Part shown: positions 33,229 to 40,172 of the stretch, in pieces | How positions within the stretch are numbered: the first letter of the stretch is position 1 | Layout: each line of letters begins with the position of its first letter | NCBI GenBank assembly: GCA_002722955.1 | Contig: PBMZ01000056.1 | Span: 1 to 40,172 of the forward strand | Source: Planctomycetaceae bacterium | GTDB taxonomy: Bacteria > Planctomycetota > Planctomycetia > Planctomycetales > Planctomycetaceae | Reading direction: 5' to 3' | DNA: 40,172 nucleotides | Position numbers and translations under genes: made by a program | Notes under the pieces: model-generated | Database searches by the model: none | Told to the model about the DNA's origin: nothing | Seen by the model: only the letters and a program-made list of their open reading frames with translations

Positions 33229-35206
33229 CACCGGCACCCTCCATTGTTGGTGCTGCTTGAGTGAACTCGCCGTTCTTGAGTTTCGCCCAGTATTCGTCCA
33301 AGTCTCGTTTGACTTTCCCCGACAAGAGCGCAACGCCCAGAATGTTCGGGAAGGCCATGCCAAGAATCATTAGGTCGCTGAGATCCAAGACATTCGTTGC
33401 CGACATGATCGAGCCTAAGAACACGAAGTTCAAGAAAATGATCCGATAAGCCAAGGACGACCGATCCCCGAATAGGTAAACCCAACATCGCTCGCCGTAG
33501 TACGACCAGGAAATCATGGTCGAGTATGCGAACATGAACACCGCAACCGATAGCACGAATGGGAACCAAGAGATTTCCTCGCCCATGGCCTTCGATGTTA
33601 ATCCAGCCCCGTTGTTGCTGGCGATCAATTCAGCGTATTGAGGATTCGCGTTGCCATCGTAAGCCCCCGTGATCACGATCACCAACGCAGTCATCGTGCA
33701 AACGACAACCGTATCGATGAACGGTTCTAACAACGCCACGATGCCTTCACGGACTGGGTATTCGGTCTTCGCCGCCGAGTGAGCGATGGCCGCCGATCCG
33801 ACGCCAGCCTCGTTCGAAAACGCGGCTCGCCGAAAGCCTTGAACCAAAACACCCAGCAAGGCACCGTATCCCGCCTGCGGCGTAAACGCGTCTTGCACGA
33901 TCATGCCAACCGCACCAGGAATCGCCGCGGCGTTGGATCCCAAAATCCAGAGACACGCCAAGACGTATACGCCACACATAAACGGTACGATCTTTTCGGC
34001 CGTTGCTGCAATCCGAGTAATACCTCCAAGAATCACGACAGCCACCAAGCCAGTCATCACAAGGCCGTAAATCCATCGGTTGTCGGCTAAGAACGGCACA
34101 CTTTCAGAAACCGCGTTCAACGATTGGTTGACTTGGAAAGCGTTACCGCCACCGAATGAAGCGAATACGCATAGACACGCAAACAGAATTGCCAAGAACT
34201 GCCCAAGGCATCCAAGCCCCATCTCACCGAGCCCCTTAGACAAGTAATACATGGCTCCACCCATGATCTTGCCATCTTGACGAACCTCGCGGTACTTTTG
34301 GCCAAGCGTGCACTCTGTGAACTTCGAGGTCATACCAAGCAGCCCAGCAACGACCATCCAAAACGTCGCACCCGGTCCGCCAACTGAGACCGCGATGGCC
34401 ACGCCAGCGATGTTACCCAAGCCAACCGTTGCCGACAGCGCCGCGGTCAATGCTTGGAAATGGCTGATCTGACCATCGTCTTCGTCATCATCATGGTTGT
34501 CGAACTTGCCTGCCGTCACCATGATCGCGTGTTTAAAGCCGCGGAAATTGATAAAGCACATTCGCAGCGTGAAGAACACAGCTCCCAACACAAGCCATAA
34601 GACCACGATGGGGATTCCGGTTTTCGTAGCGATGACCTTCGAAGCGGGCCCGTCTCCCGTGACTACCTTGAAGGTCTTGACCCGCCCCGTCGTAAATTCT
34701 TTCGCTAAGGATTCTTGCAACGCAGCAATGTCTTTGTCGCTCAGTGTGTGATCACTAGCAAGCTGGATTACGTAATCAAGTTCTAGAGGGTCGGCACCTG
34801 CCGACTTAACTTCATTCGCAATCAACCCCTTGACCAAATCGCTGGCCGCACTCTTTTTCTCCTCGGTATCTTGGTCGTTGTCCAAGAGAGCTGTGTCGAA
34901 GTCTTGCTCGTAGTCGGCATGCCCGACGATCTCGAAGAACATGATGCCGGCTAAGAATCCGACGACGCGGCCAGCCTGTTTATCAACGGACTTCTCAAGG
35001 TTCTTTAAGAAGCTCGGTTCTGCGTGCTCGTTTTTAACTTCCTCGACATCTTCCACGTCTATTCCGACGTCTTCGGCGACATTGTTTTCACCCGTGTCGC
35101 TGGCTTCCACGGTGTCATCTTGAGCGAACAGGAAGGCGTTCGTCTGAGGTGAAAGGATCAAAAGAACTGCTAGCAAGCCAACAATGATAGCGCGAGCAAA
35201 TCGCAT
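33221..35206 (-). CDS. Sodium:alanine/glycine symporter (AGCS family) with N-terminal extension
   Basis: The 661-residue protein has the AGCS core from about residue 215: RMCFINFRGFKHAI, ALTAALSATVGLGNIAGVAIA, VSVGGPGATFWMVVAGLLGM, and FSNEAGVGSAAIAHSAAKTEYP, all family signatures, with about ten membrane helices. AGCS members import alanine or glycine with sodium. The first 210 residues are unusual: a signal-like helix, an acidic stretch (residues about 30-60), a second hydrophobic segment (AGRVVGFLAGIMFFEI), and about 100 polar residues before the core. Family members are usually about 450-540 residues. It starts at ATG 35206 with CGGAGC upstream and overlaps the DUF971 gene by 8 bp. Confidence 0.9.
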   Translation of the reverse strand: MRFARAIIVGLLAVLLILSPQTNAFLFAQDDTVEASDTGENNVAEDVGIDVEDVEEVKNEHAEPSFLKNLEKSVDKQAGRVVGFLAGIMFFEIVGHADYEQDFDTALLDNDQDTEEKKSAASDLVKGLIANEVKSAGADPLELDYVIQLASDHTLSDKDIAALQESLAKEFTTGRVKTFKVVTGDGPASKVIATKTGIPIVVLWLVLGAVFFTLRMCFINFRGFKHAIMVTAGKFDNHDDDEDDGQISHFQALTAALSATVGLGNIAGVAIAVSVGGPGATFWMVVAGLLGMTSKFTECTLGQKYREVRQDGKIMGGAMYYLSKGLGEMGLGCLGQFLAILFACLCVFASFGGGNAFQVNQSLNAVSESVPFLADNRWIYGLVMTGLVAVVILGGITRIAATAEKIVPFMCGVYVLACLWILGSNAAAIPGAVGMIVQDAFTPQAGYGALLGVLVQGFRRAAFSNEAGVGSAAIAHSAAKTEYPVREGIVALLEPFIDTVVVCTMTALVIVITGAYDGNANPQYAELIASNNGAGLTSKAMGEEISWFPFVLSVAVFMFAYSTMISWSYYGERCWVYLFGDRSSLAYRIIFLNFVFLGSIMSATNVLDLSDLMILGMAFPNILGVALLSGKVKRDLDEYWAKLKNGEFTQAAPTMEGAGDE

Positions 35207-35348
35207 AGAACGCTCCGAATTTCTTGGTTTATCCGTTCAATTCGCCTTGCCACTGCATCGATGTTAGACAAAGGCGTCGATTGATTTAAGAAAATAGCAA
35301 ATGACACCAACACGTGAAACTGACCAGCCGATTCAAGCCACAATCCAG

Positions 35349-35385
35349 ATGACAAATCGCTCATGAGTAATAACTAATGACAAAT
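35349..35385 (+). repeat. Single 37-bp copy of family 2 repeat
   Basis: This segment starts and ends ATGACAAAT and has AATAACTAATGACAAAT at its end. It matches 32873-32909 at 33 of 37 bases. It lies in the spacer upstream of the symporter gene, so copies of this repeat flank the DUF971-symporter pair on both sides. Confidence 0.75.
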
Positions 35386-35393
35386 AGCTCTCG

Positions 35394-36779
35394 TCACCCA
35401 TCCACGTCTTCGAGCCCCAACGATTCCATCCGCCGATACAACTTGGCCCGCGGCATTCCCAGCATTTGAGCCGCTTTGGTTTTGTTTTGACGAGCTTCGT
35501 TCAAGGCCGCTTGAATGTGTTCACGCTCGACTCGTTCCATATACTCGGCAAGATTCCCAACCCGAGACCGCACCGGCGGTCCTTCCGCCTGAGCATCCAA
35601 TCCCGTCCAAAATCGAAACGGCAAATGATCGACGTCGATCATGTCCGAGGTCGAAGCTTCGTAAGACTCGCGAATCACGCTATGTAGCTCCGAGATGTTC
35701 CCCGGCCATGCATAAGCCTGAAAACGATTCAACGTGTCTTCGGTGAACCCGGTCACTTGTCGATCAGCACCGCGATTTAGCTTTTCCAGAAAACTTTGAG
35801 CCAACAGCACCAACTCCTCGCGTCGTTCGTTAAGCGTCGGAACATCGATTCGCAGCGACGTCAGCGAATAATATAGGTCGCGGCGAAATTCATCTGATTC
35901 GGTCAACTTCTGAAGGTCGCAACTGGTCGAGGCAATTAATCTCAACGGCGAACGAAACTCTGATTCCACCTGGAAGTGATCGACCAACATCGCTTGAAGG
36001 TCGAGTGACAACTGATCGATGCGGTTCAAGAACAACGTACCTGGCCGCAAGGTCGGCATTGCCGATTTCTCGTCCCACTCGGTTTCGAACAATCTTTGCA
36101 ATGCCCCTTCTAACTGATCGGACGGAAGTGTGTGACACTCCAGAGGCACGAACAATCGGTTGGCATGATCGCTCTCGTAGTGAATCACTCGGGCAACGTG
36201 CTCTCGCCCAACGCCATTCTCGCCTTGTAGCAAGACGGGCGATGTCGATTGGCGTGACAAATTGACCTGCTCCAAGACTCGAAGCATCGCGGGACTAACT
36301 GCGACGATCGAGTTAATGCTGTAGCGTTGTCGCAAGTTGATTCGCAGAGCCGCCAATTCCGCGTGCAGCTTTTGCGCTGGCGAGACGTCGTGGTGCTGGA
36401 CCGGCTTACGCAACTCGGTTACGATGCCAGCCATGCTCTCAACTGTCCCCTCGGCATCCTGCATCGGAAAGAAGTGAACAAGCCGCGCATGGGAAGTGCC
36501 ATCCCGCTTTGTGAAATAGACGGGGACTTCAGCAATCTCCCCATTCAACACATCCGTCGGCGGACAAAGACACGACGTGACAGACGTGACCTTTGTGGCA
36601 TCTGGGTCCGTCACGTATTCGCAGACTTCGTCAACGACGTCTTCTGCCGACCAATCGGTGAGTCGTTCGCAGCCATGATTGAAGAACAGGACTTTACGCT
36701 TTGCGTTTAGCAAGAAGACCGGCGTCGAGACCGAAGTCAGCCACGTTTCCAATTTAGCTCGTCGAGGTCGTTTGGCCAT
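35394..36779 (-). CDS. PAS-AAA-Fis regulator related to sigma-54 activators, lacking GAFTGA
   Basis: The 461-residue protein starts with a PAS-like domain (LETWLTSVSTPVFLLNAKRKV, about 10-125), has a linker, then an AAA+ domain (about 155-390) and a Fis-type helix-turn-helix (QNKTKAAQMLGMPRAKLYRRM, about 431-452). It has the layout of NtrC-type activators, but the Walker A reads GENGVGREH with R for K, Walker B reads GTLFLNRID instead of FLDEI, and no GAFTGA loop follows. The R-finger region FRRDLYYSL and the sensor WPGNISEL remain. Sigma-54 contact and ATP hydrolysis are therefore doubtful; it may regulate sigma-70 promoters like TyrR. Two conserved cysteines (SCLCPP) in the PAS part are notable. 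Confidence 0.85.
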   Translation of the reverse strand: MAKRPRRAKLETWLTSVSTPVFLLNAKRKVLFFNHGCERLTDWSAEDVVDEVCEYVTDPDATKVTSVTSCLCPPTDVLNGEIAEVPVYFTKRDGTSHARLVHFFPMQDAEGTVESMAGIVTELRKPVQHHDVSPAQKLHAELAALRINLRQRYSINSIVAVSPAMLRVLEQVNLSRQSTSPVLLQGENGVGREHVARVIHYESDHANRLFVPLECHTLPSDQLEGALQRLFETEWDEKSAMPTLRPGTLFLNRIDQLSLDLQAMLVDHFQVESEFRSPLRLIASTSCDLQKLTESDEFRRDLYYSLTSLRIDVPTLNERREELVLLAQSFLEKLNRGADRQVTGFTEDTLNRFQAYAWPGNISELHSVIRESYEASTSDMIDVDHLPFRFWTGLDAQAEGPPVRSRVGNLAEYMERVEREHIQAALNEARQNKTKAAQMLGMPRAKLYRRMESLGLEDVDG

Positions 36780-36838
36780 GATGCTTTTATGATACTCGAC
36801 AAGCGTCCGCGTTTCCTAACCCTTCGATTGCAAATTGG

Positions 36839-38041
36839 TCATTCGAGGCCAGTGTAAATGATCGAAAACACCTTCTGGGCAAGCACATTCGGCGACTTAA
36901 TACTTTGCCGCATTGTGATTTGAAACATCTTTTCTTCCGGCACGATGTGAAACGCCGTGCTTGCATAGCCGCCCCAGAAATAGCCTTTCACTTGACGCGG
37001 CGTCTCGCCACCACCGACTTTCAGGTTGCGAATTGCGAAGCCCAAGCCGAATTGGAACAGACCTTTCAGTTGATTGGTGAACATCTCTTTCAACGTCGCT
37101 TCTTTCAAGACGCGGCGATCGCCGGCCTTGCCACCGTCGACAACCATTTGGCAGAACTTGGCATAGTCGCCGATCGTCGACACTAGCCCGCCGCCACCCG
37201 AATGAAACTTGAAGCCGCCAACGAATGGACTCTCGGCCGCTTTGTCGCAAACGATTTGCTTGCCGTCTTTGAACACGTGACAAGAAGAGAAGCGTGACTT
37301 CTTGTCATCACCAAGAGCAAAAGCTGTATCGTTCATCTTGAGCGGATCGAAGACCGCTTGCTTCATATACTGTTCCAACGTTTGTCCCGACCAAACTTCG
37401 ATCAACCGTCCCAACAAATCGGTATTAAATCCGTAAGTGAATCGTTCGCCGGGGTGATGGTTCGCGGGAATTCGAGCCAACGCTTCTGCGCCCTCGGCGA
37501 TCGTCATTTTCGGAGGAAACATGCCGTAAACCGGGTCGTACAGCATTCCCTCTTTCTTGTAATACTTTGCCGTTGTCGATCCGCGACCATAGCTATAACC
37601 CGTCGTGTGACGAAAGACGTCGCGAACGGTTATCTCTCGCTTGGGGGCGATTAGCTTTTCTTCGCCGTCCTCTTTGACCAACACTTTTGTGTTCTTGAAA
37701 GCTGGAATGTATTTCGAGACTGGGTCGTCCAGTTGGAACTTGTCCTGCTCCCACAATGTCATCGCGGCCACCGACGTGATCGGTTTCGACATCGAGTAGA
37801 TTCGCAGAATCGTGTCTTCCTTCAATGGCGTCTTGTCATCAAGGTCCGAGACACCAGCCACATGAAAGTGGACTCGTTTCCCATTCCGAACGACCAAGTG
37901 CATGCCGCCAGCAATCTTGCTTTCTTCGACCAATTGGTCCAGCGCAGCCTTGGCCTCTTCGAGTGACTTGGAATTGACACCATCGGCAAGAGCCGCAAAT
38001 TGGCATGTGAGCAGAATTGCAAGTGTGAGACAGATACGCAT
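36839..38041 (-). CDS. Serine hydrolase of the beta-lactamase class C/EstB fold
   Basis: The 400-residue protein has a signal peptide (MRICLTLAILLTCQFAALA) and the class C serine-hydrolase motifs. SMSKP gives the S83-x-x-K86 pair, and RFTYGFNTDLLGRLIE gives the Y203 tyrosine block. FHSGGGGLVSTIGDYAKF gives the third motif (H280-S-G) in place of KTG. GVSDLDDKTPLKEDTILRIYSMSK and the RHTTGYSYG segment fit the esterase/beta-lactamase group. It is probably a periplasmic esterase or peptidase; beta-lactam hydrolysis cannot be inferred. It starts at ATG 38041. A palindromic repeat separates it from the upstream peptidase gene on the same strand. Confidence 0.9.
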   Translation of the reverse strand: MRICLTLAILLTCQFAALADGVNSKSLEEAKAALDQLVEESKIAGGMHLVVRNGKRVHFHVAGVSDLDDKTPLKEDTILRIYSMSKPITSVAAMTLWEQDKFQLDDPVSKYIPAFKNTKVLVKEDGEEKLIAPKREITVRDVFRHTTGYSYGRGSTTAKYYKKEGMLYDPVYGMFPPKMTIAEGAEALARIPANHHPGERFTYGFNTDLLGRLIEVWSGQTLEQYMKQAVFDPLKMNDTAFALGDDKKSRFSSCHVFKDGKQIVCDKAAESPFVGGFKFHSGGGGLVSTIGDYAKFCQMVVDGGKAGDRRVLKEATLKEMFTNQLKGLFQFGLGFAIRNLKVGGGETPRQVKGYFWGGYASTAFHIVPEEKMFQITMRQSIKSPNVLAQKVFSIIYTGLE

Positions 38042-38066
38042 GTTGGATTCTTTCGCTGTGAGATGT

Positions 38067-38130
38067 CGTAGTGGTGGCTTCTAGCCGCCAACGCCGTTTG
38101 GCAAATCGGCGGCTAGAAGCCACCGCTACG
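38067..38130. repeat. REP-like palindrome with 23-bp arms (family 3)
   Basis: The arms carry GGTGGCTTCTAGCCGCC and its reverse complement, 23 bp each with one mismatch, around an 18-base loop. It lies between the M3 peptidase and serine hydrolase genes. Similar GGTGGCTTCTAGCC palindromes are, as I recall, frequent in planctomycete intergenic DNA; this is from memory and not checked. Confidence 0.7.
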
Positions 38131-38133
38131 GAC

Positions 38134-39942
38134 CTACGCCAACCCCAAAAACTGATCTACCCGATCGCTAACAACATCGAGGCTCTTGTTCCAGAAGTCG
38201 GGTGTTGTCAGGTCGTAGCCCAATGTCGATTGGACTGCCGTTTCCGTGTCCATGCAACCGGTGGCAATCAGCAAGTCGCGATATTTCGACGGAAAGTCGT
38301 CGCCCATATCTTGAGCAAGTGCATATGTCCCCAAAGACAACAAGTACCCAAACGTGTAGGGGAAATTATAAAACGGCCAGCCACTGATATAAAAATGTAG
38401 CTTCGAGACCCAGAACAACGGATTCGTGCCGTCTTCATCGATGGCGTTCAAATAAGCCTCTTGTTGAGCTGAGGCCATCAGCTCTGACAGACGCTCGGCG
38501 GACACTTCACCAGCAGCCCGTTCGCGATGAAAGTTATCCTCGAAGATGAACCGACAGTGGATGTTCATCAAGAAGCTGACGGCATCACCGAGCATCTTTT
38601 CGAGCAGCGTTACCTTTTCGGCGTCCGATTCAGCGGCCGCCAGTTGTTCGTCGGCTAGCACAGCTTCGGCAAACGTCGACGCGGTCTCAGCCAAGTTCAT
38701 CGGATAGTCTTGCAAGAGCCGCGGCTGATCACGCAAGACGAAAGAGTGGTAAGCGTGCCCCAACTCGTGAGCTAGCGTGGACATGCTGTCGATTGAATCG
38801 GTGAAGGTCATGAAGATTCGCGATTGCTTAGAAATCGGCAAGTCAGTGCAGAAGCCGCCCTGCCGTTTACCCTCGCGATTCTCGACCTCGATCCAACGAT
38901 CGTCGACGGCCGTTTGAGCGAACTCGCCCAGTTCAGGACTGAAGCCGTGGAAAGTCTTGATGACGCGATCGCAGGCATCGTCGTACGTCAACTTCTTGCC
39001 ACCGCCGCTGCTTGCCGATGGCAACGGAGCCGGAAAATCGAACCAACTGAGCTTCTCGATGCCGAGCAATTCCGCTTTTTTCTGAAGGTATTTCAGCAGC
39101 ATCGGCTTGCGGTCCTGAATCGTGGACCACATCGCATTCAAGGTTTCGCGACTCATGCGGTTGAATCGCAACGGCACGTCCAAGTGATCTTGGCAGCCAA
39201 GCCGCCGGTACTTAGTCAGTCGCGTGCCCGAGATATGGTTGATGGCGTCAGCACACGTTTCGGCGATGCCTTCCCAAGCTTTGTTGGTCGCGTAGTAATT
39301 GTTTTCGCGGACGGTGCGCTCGGGAGACTCGAAATCGACCTGGCCTGGCGACTTCTCGACGATCTCGCCTTTCTCCATGATCGAAACTCGCAACTCGCCC
39401 GAGAGTCGATCATACAAGCGGCCCCATGCGTGAAGGCCGTCTACGTCCAATTCCGCGGCGAGCATTTCTTGCTCTTTGGGCAACCGCAGCGCTGCGTTCA
39501 GGCTGAGTTCCTCGAAGTGGAAACGGATTCGCGTCAGCGTTTCATCGGCCGAGATCAACGCTTCTAACTCGTCGCTGCTGGCTTCCTTGACCGCGAACTC
39601 GACATTGGTCGCCCCTTGCGACAGCGGCGGAAACATGGCCGAGATCTCAGCTTCGTATCGCAAGTAGGTTTTGTTCTGAGCGTCCGCAGCGGCATGACAA
39701 CTAACAAACGCACCGACTTCCGTAAATCGCGAGCCCAAGTCTTGTTGCACATCGAGGATGTCTTTCCAAGACGCGACGTTTTCCGATTCGCCGTTGATCG
39801 CCGGCAAGTCGTCCGTTCGCTGAGCGAACTTGTCGGTGTCGCTTCGCAGTTCTTCGATGATGCTGCGGAATTCGTCGGTCTCGGGATTGGGCAGAATCGA
39901 GTCCAGATCCCAGGTCAGCGCGTACTTGGCTTGTTCACTCAT
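38134..39942 (-). CDS. pepF: M3 family oligoendopeptidase (PepF type)
   Basis: The 602-residue protein matches the length of PepF. The zinc site is STLAHELGHAYHSF, with H392-E-L-G-H396, and the third ligand is in the MNLAETASTFAEAVL segment downstream. The C-terminus INFxYTFGYLLSLG-like (WPFYNFPYTFGYLLSLGTYA) is typical of the M3B oligoendopeptidase group. It degrades short peptides in the cytoplasm; no signal peptide is seen. It starts at ATG 39942 with CGGAG about 9 bases upstream. Confidence 0.92.
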   Translation of the reverse strand: MSEQAKYALTWDLDSILPNPETDEFRSIIEELRSDTDKFAQRTDDLPAINGESENVASWKDILDVQQDLGSRFTEVGAFVSCHAAADAQNKTYLRYEAEISAMFPPLSQGATNVEFAVKEASSDELEALISADETLTRIRFHFEELSLNAALRLPKEQEMLAAELDVDGLHAWGRLYDRLSGELRVSIMEKGEIVEKSPGQVDFESPERTVRENNYYATNKAWEGIAETCADAINHISGTRLTKYRRLGCQDHLDVPLRFNRMSRETLNAMWSTIQDRKPMLLKYLQKKAELLGIEKLSWFDFPAPLPSASSGGGKKLTYDDACDRVIKTFHGFSPELGEFAQTAVDDRWIEVENREGKRQGGFCTDLPISKQSRIFMTFTDSIDSMSTLAHELGHAYHSFVLRDQPRLLQDYPMNLAETASTFAEAVLADEQLAAAESDAEKVTLLEKMLGDAVSFLMNIHCRFIFEDNFHRERAAGEVSAERLSELMASAQQEAYLNAIDEDGTNPLFWVSKLHFYISGWPFYNFPYTFGYLLSLGTYALAQDMGDDFPSKYRDLLIATGCMDTETAVQSTLGYDLTTPDFWNKSLDVVSDRVDQFLGLA

Positions 39943-40075
39943 GAGAAGACTCCGTTTCGATTGACTATTTCAGAGTCTCGTATAATGAATCTCGCGGCGA
40001 ATTCCTACCGTGTGGTTTCGAATGCCCGCGGGTGCGTCCAAGGATTTCGGTTTTTATTGCTACGAGGGGGTTTAT

Positions 40076-40172
40076 AGTAACCCGATGCGTGAGCGAGGGA
40101 CGCTCACACGTGTTGGCAGTCGCATCATCGACGAAGACGTGTGAGCGTCCCTCGCTCACGCGTCGGGTTACC
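40076..40172. repeat. Near-perfect palindromic repeat (family 1), reaching the window edge
   Basis: Arms of about 35 bp, starting GTAACCCGATGCGTGAGC and ending GCTCACGCGTCGGGTTAC, are reverse complements with one mismatch, around a loop of about 26 bases with CATCATCGACGAAG. It shares ends and loop words with 23591-23694. It lies upstream of the pepF gene. Confidence 0.85.

Noticed and set aside
36839..38041. Antibiotic-resistance beta-lactamase
   Set aside because: The third motif is HSG, and the overall pattern fits the broad esterase/peptidase group; resistance cannot be inferred.

Overview
The window looks like chromosomal DNA of a planctomycete, probably a Rhodopirellula/Pirellula relative. 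This is inferred from the gene mix: a choice-of-anchor-L/RTX protein, a sulfatase, PQQ-type propeller and twin-arginine proteins, CxxCH proteins fused to prenyltransferase-like repeats, a split complex I operon, and long palindromic repeats between genes. There are no rRNA or tRNA genes, transposases, prophage genes or CRISPR arrays. Layout: 1-6143 holds the 3' part of a large RTX surface protein (cut by the window edge), a GNAT acetyltransferase, a DapA-fold protein without its Schiff-base lysine, a small secreted protein and a methyltransferase. 6619-15056 is the energy core: nuoH, nuoJ, nuoK, nuoL, nuoM and nuoN encode the proton-pumping membrane arm of NADH:quinone oxidoreductase. nuoI and all peripheral-arm genes are absent here, and NuoL carries a strongly His-rich insertion. 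An unknown 147-aa protein and a TatD nuclease, overlapping by 4 bp, follow on the same strand. 16497-18647 holds two tandem paralogues that join a CxxCH motif to squalene-cyclase-like repeats; the second is broken by three in-frame stops. 18693-24682 holds a TPR protein, a sulfatase, a CysQ/inositol-monophosphatase-like enzyme, a frameshifted small membrane protein, a VOC protein overlapping a SixA-type phosphatase, a HAD hydrolase and a MoaD/ThiS-like carrier. 24685-30768 holds a beta-helix protein divergent from a twin-arginine protein, a PQQ-like beta-propeller protein, and a membrane-anchored coiled-coil protein built on a regular 24-residue repeat. 30874-39942 is mostly on the minus strand: a decayed double zinc-ribbon gene, an acidic/proline-rich helical protein (plus strand), a DUF971 protein overlapping an AGCS sodium:amino-acid symporter, a sigma-54-regulator-like protein that lacks the sigma-54 contact loop, a class C beta-lactamase-fold hydrolase and an M3 oligoendopeptidase. 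The strongest points for follow-up are the 24-residue coiled-coil repeat, three independently disrupted genes recovered by reading across frames, the hairpin in every long spacer of the nuo operon, the His-rich NuoL insertion, and three families of intergenic inverted repeats. I did not find an obvious defence or biosynthetic system. Functions are assigned by motif reading only; no database search was possible.
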